A program made the position numbers and the translations under genes. The notes under the pieces are model-generated. The model was given only the letters and a program-made list of their open reading frames with translations, was not told the DNA's origin and ran no database searches. Shown here one piece after another: positions 35,293 through 46,903 of a stretch of DNA of 64,000 nt. The stretch comes from Guadua angustifolia (taxonomy: Eukaryota > Streptophyta > Magnoliopsida > Poales > Poaceae). The stretch is from contig CM070511.1 of NCBI GenBank assembly GCA_036346375.1, positions 10,106,001 through 10,170,000 on the forward strand, read 5' to 3'. Each line of letters starts with the position of its first letter. Within the stretch, counting starts at the first letter, position 1.

Positions 35293-36350
35293 TGAAGCAT
35301 CTAAGCCCCCAATTTAAATTGTTTTGGTACTTTTTTCGAAAACACTATCAAAGTTCAAAACATGTTACTATTGTAGGTTGATAGTACCGCTACTTGTGGC
35401 CAATATATATTTTCCAAAGAGGTGTTTTGGAGTTTGATTTAGGGTTGTAAATGTTAGCACTATCAGGATTTGTTCACCAATAGTACTAGGGGTACTATAG
35501 CAATGGATAGTTTAAGTGCATTTAATACCACGAACTAACTATTATAATGGAGGCCAGTACTACCAGACTTTGCATGCCGGTAATACTGAACTTTGCTGAA
35601 TTTTATGAATTTTGCCCCAAACGACTAGTTGAGCGGCTATGGCTATAAACCCCCCTCTCTTGCAACAAAGGCACTCCTTGGAACCTCACTGAGTACATCT
35701 TGAGCTTGTGCTATTCTCTCTTCACCTTAGTGCATTAAGTTTTACATTTTGTGGTAGTTGAGAGCATGCAAGAGTTGAGCATTCATTATGGAGCCTTGTA
35801 ACCCTTGAAGATCTTCAAGCAAGCATTATCAGTTTGTTACTCTTGGAGTTTGTTGACTCCTAGATGGTTTAAAGAAGAGAAACCGGTAATCTCTTTATGA
35901 AGATTTGTGAAGATGTCTAGTATTGGTGTGAAGGTTGGAGCACACCTACCTGAAGAGGGAAAGAGCTACCTCTACTGGATTGAGGAAGGCTCAATTAATT
36001 GTGCAAGGAGTTGGCTTGATTCATTCAAGCTTCCTCAATGTGGATTAGGGGAGACCAACAAGTCTTCGAGATCACAGGAAAAATTCTTATTGTTCATATT
36101 GTGGTTTGCATTCTCGATATTTACTTTGTGAAAATTTACATTCCCAGTGATCATATAGTTTGTTTGTCTCTCTAGATTCTCAAGAATTGATTAGACATAG
36201 GTGTTGGTGCACTTAGAGAAATCTAGAATATTTAGACCTTAATTGTGGAAAATTGAATTTCCTTTCATTCTTACTCAAAATTGGTTTATAGCTAAAAGAA
36301 TTTTAAAAACCTCCTATTCACCCCTCTAATCAGTTATCCTTGATCCTACA
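35293..36350 (+). repeat. Copia (SIRE/Opie-like) 5' LTR
   Basis: The right boundary is firm: CTTGATCCTACA at 36339-36350 is followed by a primer-binding site. The left boundary is a guess at a TG before a CATCTAAGCCCCC-type start, which is typical of SIRE-like LTRs. The text ending in CCTATTCACCCCTCTAA just before the end is also typical of that group. A 74-codon ORF at 35907-36131 lies in the LTR and is not a gene. Confidence 0.65.
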
Positions 36351-36352
36351 AG

Positions 36353-36364
36353 TGGTATCAGAGC
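36353..36364 (+). other. Copia primer-binding site (initiator Met tRNA)
   Basis: TGGTATCAGAGC is the standard complement of the plant initiator-Met tRNA 3' end and lies two bases after the LTR. Confidence 0.92.
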
Positions 36365-36406
36365 TTGGTCTCTCATTTATATGCTTTACCATCTAGAAAG
36401 AAAAGT

Positions 36407-38141
36407 ATGGTTAGTGAGGAAGTATCCTTAGGCAAGGCACCTATATTTGATGGCACAAATTATGCTTACTAAAAAATTTGTATGACTGTTTATCTTAAGG
36501 CCATGAGCGCGAGTATTTGGAGGATTGTTAGTAAGGATTTCGTTATGACCCTTGATCCCGCACATCTCACCAAACAAGATGAGAGGAACTCTCACCTCAA
36601 TGCTTAAGCTATGATACTCTTTTTGGAGCCTTAAACGCGAATGAGTTCAATTGGGTGAGCAACCTTGACATGGCTTGTAAGATTTTGACCACTCACTTGA
36701 AAATTCGTGAGGGAACATCTGTGGTAAAGGAGGCCAAATTGCTTATGCTTAGGATCAAATATGAGAGTTTCATTATGTTACCACATGAGAACATCAATGA
36801 GATGTACTCAAGGCTAAATAACATAATGAATAAACTCAAGGGCCTTGATGTTGTACTAATGATCTTGATGTTGTTCACAGGATGTTTAGGGCTCTTTCAG
36901 ATAAATATGGTATGTTGGTGACTTTGTTCATCAACTTAACTGAGATGATAAAGATGATACCAACCACTCTCTTCGGTGACCTCATTGCAAATGAGTTGTA
37001 CAAGAAAGACAAGGAGAAACTCTTAGAGCAAACTTCTTCTAAGAAGAAGAACATTCCCTTCAAGGCTAAGGTAGATTCATGTGATGAAGCTAATGAGGAT
37101 GAAAAAGATGACTCTGAAGAGAAGATGGTGCTTCTTGTGAGGAGAATGAGAAGATTCATAAAGGGGCGCTCAAACTCAAGTGCTTCTTACAAGAACAAGA
37201 AGATAAAAACTCCTAAAACAGTAAGCACTACTCCAATATTACTTGCTATGAGTGCGATGAAAAGGGTCACATTGTCTCTCATTGTCCTAATAAGAAGGAT
37301 AAATCCAAGCCATCCAAGAAGAAGGAATACAATGGCAAGAAGAAGTTTTTCAAGAAGTTTCATAAGAATGGCAAAGGTGAAGCTAACCTTGGAGAGTGGA
37401 ATTTTGATGAGGAATAATCCTACTTTGACCTCGACGATGATACTCCTTCTAAGAAGAAGGGACTCGCAGGAGTAGCTATCAAGGAGGCTCCATCACTATT
37501 CTCTACACCCACTTGTCTTGTGCCAAAAGGGGATGATAAGGTAAAATCAATGATGATGATGTGTCTACTTATGATGAGCTGATGGATATGCTAGATGACT
37601 TGAATGAGTACCTTGGTAAGGAGAAGTCAAATTTAAGGTCTTGAAGAAAGAATTTCTTTCTCTCAAAGATACTTATGAGGAGCTAAATGAAGCTCACAAG
37701 ACTCTATTTCTCATGGATCTCACCAAGACCAAGGTGAATATGGGCATTGCTTGCAATATTATTCATGACATGCCTAGAGCAGATGCTATTCCTTGCATTG
37801 CGTCTAATGTTAGTATATCCACCTCATATAATAACTTAGTTGACTTGCCATGTAGCTCAATTTCAAATTATAATCATCATTTGAGTCATACATGTAATCC
37901 TCTTGTGGTGGAAAATAATGAGCTCAAGGAGCAAGTAAACAAGCTAAGCAAAAGTTTGGATAGATGCTTCGAGGGAAAGGCAACCATTGACAAAATATTA
38001 AGTGAGCAAAGATGCTCATATAACAAGGAATGTATTGGGTTCATTCCCAAAAAGGGTAAGAAGCAAATTCATAAGACTACAAGGTTTGCGAAAGCAAATG
38101 GCAAGTTTTGTCAATCTACATATATGATTTTCATATATTAA
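36407..38141 (+). pseudogene. Copia (SIRE/Opie-like) gag, truncated before pol
   Basis: The ATG at 36407 starts a gag with KAPIFDGTNYAY, then a UBN2-type core (36655-36920) and a zinc knuckle C-x2-C-x4-H-x4-C at 37243-37284 (CYECDEKGHIVSHC). The last open stretch (37641-38141) has KLSKSLDRCF and GFIPKKGKK, features of the gag-pol junction of SIRE/Opie elements. There are stops after NYAY, several frameshifts, and no protease, integrase, RT or 3' LTR: the element ends near 38130 in unrelated AT-rich sequence, so about two thirds of it is deleted. Confidence 0.82.
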
Positions 38142-40974
38142 ATTTAAATATTTGAAAAGATATTAATAATTAATTGTACATATGTTCAGAATGATAACTA
38201 TTTATAACGGGAGGGATTGCACAGGATACGCGCCCATCTATGCGTGAGTTTTATCTATAATTCTAGCATTAGGAAGCAGCAGGGGCAGGGACATTTAGGG
38301 TGCATTTGGTTGGTTGTACCAGGGTGAACCGAACCATTTTATATAGGATCTGGTTTTGTGGCTACGTTTGGTTGGCTGAACGGATCCATTTGGTACGGGA
38401 TGAGATAATATAGATTCCTAGAATATTCCTTAAAGATGTTGTACCATCTCATATGAGCAATTCAGCTGAACCAATTGGTACAGGACTGCGTCGCATACAG
38501 GATCACATCGTTCACCCCACGCGACAAGGAGGCTGTGGGATTCCTCGCCCCACTCACACAGTGGGAAGCCTCATCCTCCACTTCATTGTCATCTCGCGCT
38601 TCGCCGTCACGCCCGTCTCCCGCCATCAACCCACTCCGACTTCGCCCTGCTCTTCACCGTTGTGCCCTCTCCGACTGCGTCGTCAAGGGAGATCCCCGTC
38701 TCGGCCACACTAGTCTCAACAACGTGTGACATGCCAGATCTACTTCGTCTCCCATTTCGGTGATCTCACGCCAGTGCCATAGCTCCCAAGGTGCTGCCTC
38801 TCCTTCTCCCTTCCCTCTCCTCTTCTCCTGGCCAAATCTGACCACTTGTGGCATAGAGAACGGTGCATACGACGGGGCCTAGGAGAACTGCACACCGGCA
38901 TCTCCCTCAATCGCAACCTCTGCTATCGCTACATGTTGGCACCATTGGATCCACTCCTTCTTCAGCTCCGAAGGTGCCGTCTCTCCTTCTCTCTTCTTTC
39001 TCCTCTTGCCGCCTCTCCTCCCTTCTTTCTCTTCTTCTCTCAGCCAGATTTGACCAAATTTGGGTATCAATCTCGCCGGTTCTTTGTTGGTTGCAAATCT
39101 GTGAAAACATCTGTATTGCAAAGTTTGCTTCCTGTTAGGTTATTTGAATGTCAAGACTTCTTGCTGCCATCTATGCACCACGGAATAGACTGTTGTAGAT
39201 ATCATACAAGAATTTGGATTCTTGACCTTTCTGTAACACCCCAATTTTTGCTTTTCTTGCTTTTAAGTGGTATTTTGAATTTTTGGAAGTTATTTGGATT
39301 TAATTGGAATTTAGCTATTTACTAAATCAACTAAATATTTGAAAAGTCTAAATAACGTTTTGTTGCAAATATTTTATTTGAGCCCCAAATATCCTAATAT
39401 ATTTTTGGGAATTTTTCCAGAATTTTTCTGGTATTTTTAGTGCCCCAAATGGATTAAATGATTTTTGGGAATTAATTTAAAAAGGAAAAGCCGGAGAAAA
39501 ACCACACATGTGTTGTTGGGCCCAACAACATCTTGTAGCCAGAGCTCAAATTTCCCACTTGCCGCTGAAAACCCTAACTAGCGCGCCGTCCGATCCCGAT
39601 CGGATGGCTGCGAGCTGTCCGTGTGGGAGCTTGCGCATGGCCGTTGGATCCGGTCGGATCGAACGATCCCCACCGCGCCACATCGCCTCTCCGTAGACGC
39701 GCCGGACTCCGCCGCCGCGCCCGAGTGGGCCTCGGTTTCTGCAAGTTTTTGGATGTCGAGGTCCCTATTTAATGCGCCGCCACTTGTGCCGTGAAGCCCT
39801 AGCCGCGCCGCACCCAGCCGTACTCTCCTCGTCGTCTGAACCGCCTCCGCGTCGCCGTAGGAGCTCGCCAAAGTCCCAAAGCCATCCGCCGCATTCTTTG
39901 AGCCGTTCCGCTGTCGCCGTTCATCCTCTGCCGTAGCCGGGGCACCGTCGAACTCATCTCGCCGAGCCGCGTCGGAGGAGCCACTTCATCACGCCGGAGG
40001 AGCTCGGGAGCGCCGTTCCGCACGTCGTCGTCTTCGTCTCCGGTGGGATCTTGCCGCCGCGCCGTTGTCGCCGAGCTGAGCTTCTTCTGCCGTCCGATCG
40101 TGCATCAACGCTCCGGATTTCGCCGCGTCATCCCGTAACAGTAAACCTCATCCCTAACTCTTAGCCATTAGATCAAGAATTGAAGGCTTAGATTAGATCC
40201 ATGCTAGATTTATTTCAGACCGTAGGATCTAGATCGTGTGGTTTGGAGTGATGCGCGTAGTGCGGGATTAGAGCTGTTCTCAGTCGTTGGATTGGATTTG
40301 TGTGGTTAGGATTGGATATGTTATTCTCAACGAGAATAGAGTAGGACCGTTAGATCTTAATCCTAGGGCTCTAGTGTAGCCGCGTCGCGTTAATGCCATC
40401 GCCGTCCGATACGCGTCGGTTGGTCTCCGATCGTGCCGCGTGTCGCATCGTCTTTTTACCGCCGTGCCGTCGGATCTAGATCCGAGGGTAGCCGTAGCGC
40501 CACGCGTCGCGTCCGCGTCGCATTTGAGTCAAATCGGGAGGGTTAATCCGACCCGTTCATTTTGAATTGAACAGTTGTGATCGTGTCGTGCTTCGGTGAA
40601 TAGGGTCACGCCGCGTGTCGGGGGGATCCAATCGGGCAAGTAATCTCGGCCGTCCGTTTGAACGGACGGGCCCGATTGAATCATGGGTGCACGAATCTTA
40701 AAGCGCCAGCGCCGCACAGTGCGCAGTGACGCCATCGATGACGTCATGCTAACGTCATGGTGGGTCCCACCTATCAATAGGCCAGCCGAGCCGTGCTGAT
40801 GTCAGCAGTTGACGTCATCCATGGGTCCCATGTGTCAGAGGCACTGTTTCCATGGACCGAGTCCACGGTGGACCAAACCCGAACCGTGGACCAGGTCTAT
40901 GGACCCAAGACTACTACGCATCGCCTCATCCGCGACCCCCATCATCGCCGTAGGTCCGAGCCAAGAAGGATAAT

Positions 40975-41204
40975 ATTATCACCGCCGCTAAAACTTCAAT
41001 CGGCGGTGATAAGAATAGTATCAATTTCTCGCAGAATGGAGGTAATATCATTGCGGTTTGATAGAGAACCCAAGTGATAAGAAGATATCACCGCGGTTTA
41101 TATGTAAAACCGTAGTGATTTATTATTGCGGTTCTATAGTAAAACCGGTAGTGATAAGACCATTTTCACCGCGGTTTTACTATAGAACCCGAGTGATATT
41201 ATCG
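40975..41204. repeat. CACTA element 1, left subterminal repeats (outer block)
   Basis: Copies of TATCACCGCGGTT and its inverse AACCGGTAGTGATA occur in pairs separated by 10-20 bp, at about 40975-41014, 41045-41075, 41088-41120, 41125-41155 and 41160-41204. Subterminal motifs in CACTA elements bind the element's own TnpA-type protein. Confidence 0.8.
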
Positions 41205-41215
41205 TTCCCCATTAT

Positions 41216-41940
41216 TAGTTCGACATGTAATATAAGAAACATTGTAATTTATCTCGCATGTAACATATGAAAGCATAATTAGTTAAAAAATGTAACATAT
41301 GAAAGCATAATTAGTTAAAAAAGCAGAACATATGAAAGCAAATTTGTAATTTGCGGGATATGTATTAATTAAAATAACATTACAAAACATAATCATCCAT
41401 CATTACATATTTAGTCCTAATTATAATAGTCTAATGGCGCCAAGCCCTATATCCAAAACTCGCTGCCGCTGCTGTCCTCCTCCTCCTCGTCACGAGCTAC
41501 CGCTTGATGTGCGGCGATGCTCGCCCTCCTTCTCATCCGAATCCGATTCGATGGCCGCGGAGTTGGTCTTGCCCCAACGCCGCAGCTCGCCACCGTCGGC
41601 TGCTGCCGTCCTCCTCCTCCTGCCCCTCTTCCTCCTCCTCCGCCTCCACCTCCTCCTCCTCCTTCTTGTCTCCTCCTTCTCTAGCGACGGAGTGGGGCTT
41701 TGCCCAACACGCACGCTTCTTGGGGTGCCATTCTTGCAACAAGAGTACGATTGTGGGGGTTGCCATTCATGCAACAATAGTGGCATTATATAGCAATAGT
41801 TGGCGAGAGGAATGTGAAGCGCAACAAGAGTGGATTGTGAATGGGAAGGGCAACAGCTTGGCGAGAGGAATGTGAAGCGCAACGGTTGGCGCGGAGAATG
41901 GAATGCGCCAAGCAGAGAAAGGGCATGCGCGACGCGCGGA
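41216..41940. other. segment splitting the left subterminal repeats
   Basis: This stretch has no subterminal motif. It contains a tandem repeat with a 31-32 bp unit (ACATATGAAAGCATAATTAG) at about 41258-41340 and a CCT/CTC-rich low-complexity stretch (41590-41680) that on the minus strand would encode Glu- or Arg-rich sequence. Further on, blocks with GGCGAGAGGAATGTGAAGCG occur twice (41800-41880). No gene is recognised; it may be an insertion or captured sequence. Confidence 0.45.
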
Positions 41941-41955
41941 GGTGGAAACGTTAAG

Positions 41956-42253
41956 TATCACCGCCGGTTTGTATTACCAATCGGCGGTGATAATCGACTA
42001 TCATTGCGGTTGATACCTATAACCTAGTGATATATTATCGCGGTTTAACTTACGGTGGCAGTGATATTTAAAGTTTACTACAGGTTCGTATATTCAACCG
42101 GCAGTGATATGTATTTTCCCGCGCAACGCATTTTTTGGCGCGTAGTATGACCTTATCATCGCGGTTACTGCGAACCGGCAAGCAGCGATAAGGTATTTTC
42201 CGCGTAATATGACCTTATCACTGCTGGTTCTTCGCAGAGCCGGCAGTGATAAG
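41956..42253. repeat. CACTA element 1, left subterminal repeats (inner block)
   Basis: Further paired motifs of the TATCACCGCCGGTT type, the last pair (42215-42253) being TTATCACTGC and GCAGTGATAA around a short loop. It abuts the TATA box of the transposase gene. Confidence 0.8.
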
Positions 42254-42265
42254 CTATTTATATAG
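42254..42265 (+). promoter_or_regulatory. TATA box of the CACTA 1 transposase gene
   Basis: CTATTTATATAG directly follows an inverted pair of subterminal motifs. The coding start at 43214 comes about 950 bp later, directly after an acceptor-like TAG, which implies an intron in the 5' leader. Confidence 0.6.
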
Positions 42266-42655
42266 CAAGCTTCACCTGACCGACTCATTTCCTACGAAGC
42301 GTAAGAGAGGAGCTCTTTGCTCGGTGTATTTTTCCTAGAGAGTCTGTCACAAATTTTGTGTCAAGATTTTGTTTATATTTTTCATCGAATCGACATCTTC
42401 TCCGAAAGCGCGTAACAAAGAGGAGTCAGTATTATCTTGGCGAAGTTCTTCTTTGAAAAATTTTATTAAAATTTTTCGAGGTTACCGACTTGATGTATGT
42501 TATATTTGTCGTAAAATTTTACTTTACGGAGTGCTATAGATGTTGATAATTGCTGATTGTGCGGTGTGAACAGTTTATGTCGGTACTGCTCAAATTAAGA
42601 TCTAGCTAAATAATTGAATAAATTATAATTCATATTGTAGTGGATGTTTGAGTAA

Positions 42656-43170
42656 TAAAAATTGCTAGATGGACAATTATGCATAATTGTAATTAATTTA
42701 ATTAATGAAAATTTGTTATATGGATTTTGAATAGTACAGATTGCTAGATGATCAATTATAAATAGTGAGAATTGCTAGTTGAATATTTAAATAATGGGAA
42801 ATGGTAGATGGATTTTGCAATAATGAAAGTTGGAACATAAATAATTATTTAGAAATATATCCTTATATTCAATTATATGCTTGTTTGTTGTAGATTAATT
42901 TAATTTAATAGGTAGCGCTACATAACAAAATGAAATGAAGAAATCTTGTAAATAATTAAAAAATGCTAGATGGATATTTAAATAGTGAAAAAGGTTTGAT
43001 GTATTATATAGGCAAAATTGCTAGATGTATTTGTAAAACTAATCATTTACAATTATATTGTTATTTGCAAGAAATTCATATCCATTTTAGTGATGTAGTG
43101 GATGTTTAAGTAAGAAAAATTGCTAGATGGACAATTATGCATAATTGTAATTAATTTAATTAATGAAAAA
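42656..43170. repeat. direct repeat inside the transposase leader intron
   Basis: A block of more than 50 bp containing TTGCTAGATGGACAATTATG occurs at about 42656-42710 and again at about 43116-43170, nearly identical. Shorter versions of the TTGCTAGATG motif occur between them. The intervening DNA is AT-rich and non-coding. Confidence 0.75.
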
Positions 43171-43213
43171 TTGTTCATATACTTTGAAATGTAGTTTGAT
43201 ATAATTAATCGTA

Positions 43214-46200
43214 GATGGACCGAAGGTGGATGTATGACACGGACCGTCGTGGTGTAGAGTTCTTTAATGGTGTGACTTGTTTTCGAATGCGGTTTGCGCA
43301 CACAAGTCGAGAAACCCGCGGACTATATGTGTTGTCCATGCGTTGATTGCAAAAATGAGAAGATGTTTTGTAACATAGAGTCGACGTGCACACTTGCTTC
43401 AAGGGGTTTCAAGGTGGCTATACTGTTGGATCGAGCACGGTGAAGATGATATTGTACATGAAGGGCAACACATTGATGAAGATGATATTGTACATGAAGG
43501 GCAACACATTGATGGAGATGACGGAGACAACGATATGACGGTGGAAGATCGTTCGTTGATACCCACGAAGATGATCTAGATCAAATGTTTGCGTGATGGG
43601 GAGGGGACTTCACGAGTGAAAGGGAGTTTCAAAAGTTCCAACAGATGGTAGAGGACTCTACAACGCCATTGTACCCGGCCGCAAGGAGGAGCACGTAAAG
43701 TCGCATACCGTGCTTTCACTCTCGCAGCTTGAAGGCAAGCAATGGTTGGTCCGATAAGAGCTTTCTTGGTGTTATGTCTCTTGGGGGCTTGCTTCGGAGG
43801 GTAACGTGTTGCCTTCAACTACGCATCGTGCCAAGCAGTTGTCCGCCTGCTGGGACCGGAAGTACAAAGAATACATGCATGTCCAAACGATTGCATATTG
43901 TATCGCAATGAGTTTGCAGACATGGATGCCTATGTTGTTTGCAAAGCAAAGCGGTATAAGGGCAACGACATTTATATCGAGAACGAAGATGTCGGGTGAG
44001 GCGTAAGAAGAAGAGGTGTCCCCGTAAGGTGGTGTGGTATTTCCTATAATCCCGTCTCAAGCGATTGTTTGCGAACAAAAGGCATGCCCAATTGTTACGA
44101 TGGCACGCCAAGAGCGTAAGAAGGATGGAATGCTCGGACACCTGCGATTCTCGTGCAATGGAGGAACATCGACGTAAAATATAAGAAGCGCTTTGCATAT
44201 GATGTGAGGAATATAAGGTTCGGTTGAGTACAGATGGGATGAATCCTTTTGGCAACATGAGTAGTCGCCACAAAGACTTGGCGGTGACTTTATGCATCTA
44301 CAACCTTCCTCCTTGGCTTTGCATGAAGCGAAAGTACATTATGATGCCACTATTGATCCAAGGGCCGAGCAACCCGGCAATGATATCGATGTGTACCTCA
44401 AACCATTGGTTGAAGATCTTCTAATATTGTGGACCGATGGTGTGCGGTATGGGATGAGTATAAAAGAGAAAACTTTATCCTACGGGCATTATTGTTTGTA
44501 ACCATTAATGATTATCCTGCTCTTAGCAACTGTCGGCCGCATTTACAAAAGGCTTCAACGGATGCGCCCAAAGGCTCGGATGATACAACTAGCCGGTGGT
44601 CAAGAACAAATTAAAAATGGCTTACATGCGGCATCGTAGGTTCCTCCGTAAGGATCACCCATACCGCAATAATAAGAGAGCATTTGACGGGACAAAGGAG
44701 ACTGCCTTAGCTCCGAAGAATCAGACTAGGAAATAGATATTTGCCGCTGTAAAGGACCTTACAATTATTCACGAAAAGGGAGCGCCGGTAGACATCTATT
44801 CCGACTTCCCGGATAAGGCTCCTTTGTGGAAAAAGAAATCAATATTTTGGATCCTACCTTATTGGCAAGACTGAAGTTCGACACGCAATCGACGCCATGC
44901 ACATAGAGAAGAACGTGTGTGACAAGCTTGCTTGGTATCTTCTTCGACATACCGCAAAACGAAAGATACACTTCAAGCAAGGATGGACTTCAAGATATGA
45001 TATCGAGGAAGGAGCTGCATCACGAAGAAATGGATACAGAGCAAAAGTACCTTCCATGACTGCTACACTTTGAGCAAGAAAGAGAAAATTAGCGTTATGA
45101 ATGCTTGCACGTAATCAAAGTTCCGTCTGGTTACTCGCTAACATAAAGAGACTAGTCTCAATGAAAGACTTAAAGTTAATTGGTATGAAGTCTCACGATT
45201 GCCACGTGATGATGACACAGATGCTTCCAATTGCAATTAGGGGTTACGCCAGAGAAAGTCCGAGACCCAATTATCAAGTTGTGTTCATTCTTCAACGCGA
45301 TTTCACGAAGGCCATCGATCCATTAATACTAGACAAGCCGCAGAAGACGTGGTTCACACTCACATGCGGGCTTGAGATGTGTTTCCTCCATCTTTTTTGA
45401 TATTATGGTCCATCTCATTGTTCACATTGTGAAAGAGATACGAATTCTTGGTCCCGTATTTCTACACCGATGTACCCTTCGAGAGATTCATGGGGTTATA
45501 AAGAAATATGTTCAGAATCAAATCGATCGAAGGTCAGATTGCCGATGGTCGGGGAACCGAGGAGGTCATTGAGTTCTGCGTCGATTATATGGATCTCAAA
45601 CCGATTGGTGTGCTCAGATCTCGGCATGAGGGAAGGCTACAGGAAAGGGACACTAGGCGAGAAATCAAGACGTATTAGCAATCTAGCTGCATTTACACAA
45701 GCACATTTCGCAGCTTTTGGGACAATCGGTTGTGGTGGCCCCATATGTCGACATGCACAAGAACGTGCTATCCAAAACAAACCTGTGGAGGTCGAGGGTT
45801 GGCTCGCGAGAGAGCACAGAGATAATTTCGGCGATTGGTTGTGTAGACACATGATGCGTACGGAGACAGACTGCACTCAGTTGAAATTGTTGGCTCAGGG
45901 ACCGTCAACTACAATTCGGACATTCCAAGGATACGACATAAATGGTTTTACATTTTATACAAGAGCGCAAGATAAAAAAAGCACCAATCAAAATAGCGGT
46001 ATCCGTATAGATGCTTATGACAGCAATGGAAATAGGCAAACCTACTACGGATTCATAGAAGAGATTTGGGAGCTTGACTATGGTCCTTTGAAGGTCCCTC
46101 TCTTTCGGTGCCAATGGGTCAGACTTCCCGGCGACGTGAATATCGACAAGTACGGCATCACTACCGTGGACCTCAAACTCGTCGGATACAGAGAAGAACC

Positions 46201-46447
46201 ATTCATACTTGCTAATTACATTACACAAATCTTCTTTGTAATCAATCCGGCTAACAAGGAGCGCCACGTGGTTATTCAAGGAAAAAGAAGGATTGTCGGA
46301 GTTGAGAATGTTGTCGACGAGGAAGAGTACAACCAATTCGATGAGCTTCCCCCTTTTGGAGAGGACGTTGACCTAAGTACCATGGAAGACAAAGGATTTG
46401 TTACATACATACGCCGCGATCATAACGAAGGTCGAGTCGTAGCTTAG
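43214..46447 (+). pseudogene. CACTA tnp2-type transposase (TNPD)
   Basis: The transposase cuts and joins the element ends. The order of family blocks is complete: an N-terminal transposase-associated domain (MDRRWMY at the start, CCPCVDCKNEK near 43328-43360), the tnp2 core with STDGMNPFGNMSSRH and NLPPWLCMKRKY (44226-44340) and GNDIDVYL (about 44380), a HAIDAMHIEKNVCD block (44885-44920), a DUF4218-like block with SMKDLKLIGMKSHDCHVMM (45160-45220), and a DUF4216-like C-terminal domain in a long open frame (45470-46447) ending RDHNEGRVVA. Frameshifts and stops occur in every part except the last 300 codons. I infer a decayed gene; exon limits are not resolved. Confidence 0.88.
43442..43513 (+). 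repeat. in-frame tandem duplication, 36 bp x 2, in the transposase
   Basis: A 36-bp unit beginning GAAGATGATATTGTACATGA is exactly duplicated at 43442-43477 and 43478-43513. It adds 12 residues (EDDIVHEGQHID) to an acidic linker after the N-terminal domain. Confidence 0.9.
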
Positions 46448-46834
46448 TTGTAGTAATGAAATGTATGCTTTCTTTTGTATGAACGGCATGTTTATTTTCT
46501 CATATGTAACAATTAATGTAATATATGCAATAATGGAAATTGAGGTTATGCTTTCTTTTGATCAAATTGAAAGTTTTATCAAGATTTGGATTTTTGTGAT
46601 TTTGATCGCACTTGAATTTGTTCGAATTTGACAAAGATTTGGTGCAATCACCGTGCAATCCAACTAAGAAAAGTTTCCAAAATTCTGAAACAAAATCATG
46701 GATGTACATCTCATCTTACCCCATCTACATATAAAATTTCATGATCAAATTCGTCCTATATTAACAATAATAAAAAAGACAAATTTTAACGCAGAATATG
46801 GGCAAGAGCTTATCACGCTAGGTTGTACAATGGA
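46448..46834. other. between the two CACTA 1 genes
   Basis: AT-rich 3' region of the transposase gene. No gene or repeat seen, apart from a single subterminal-like motif (TTATCACGC) at 46810. Confidence 0.5.
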
Positions 46835-46903
46835 CCGGCGGTGATATATTATCACCGCCGGTTGGTATGACCAACCGGCGGTGATATTCCACCACTATAA
46901 ATA
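46835..46903 (+). promoter_or_regulatory. internal CACTA promoter with perfect subterminal motifs
   Basis: Three exact copies of a 12-mer, CCGGCGGTGATA (46835-46846), its inverse TATCACCGCCGG (46850-46861), and CCGGCGGTGATA (46875-46886), lie directly before a TATA box CTATAAATA (46895-46903). They are the same motif as the subterminal repeats. A GC-rich leader follows (46970-47180), and the second gene of the element begins at 49761. Confidence 0.7.

Noticed and set aside
35907..36131. 74-codon ORF beginning MKMSSIGVKVG
   Set aside because: It lies in the transcribed part of the Copia LTR, before the primer-binding site, where no protein is expected.
41434..41882. Pyrimidine-rich ORFs on both strands as a real gene
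   Set aside because: Leu/Ser-rich on one strand and Glu/Arg-rich on the other, caused by CCT/CTC triplet repeats; no domain seen.
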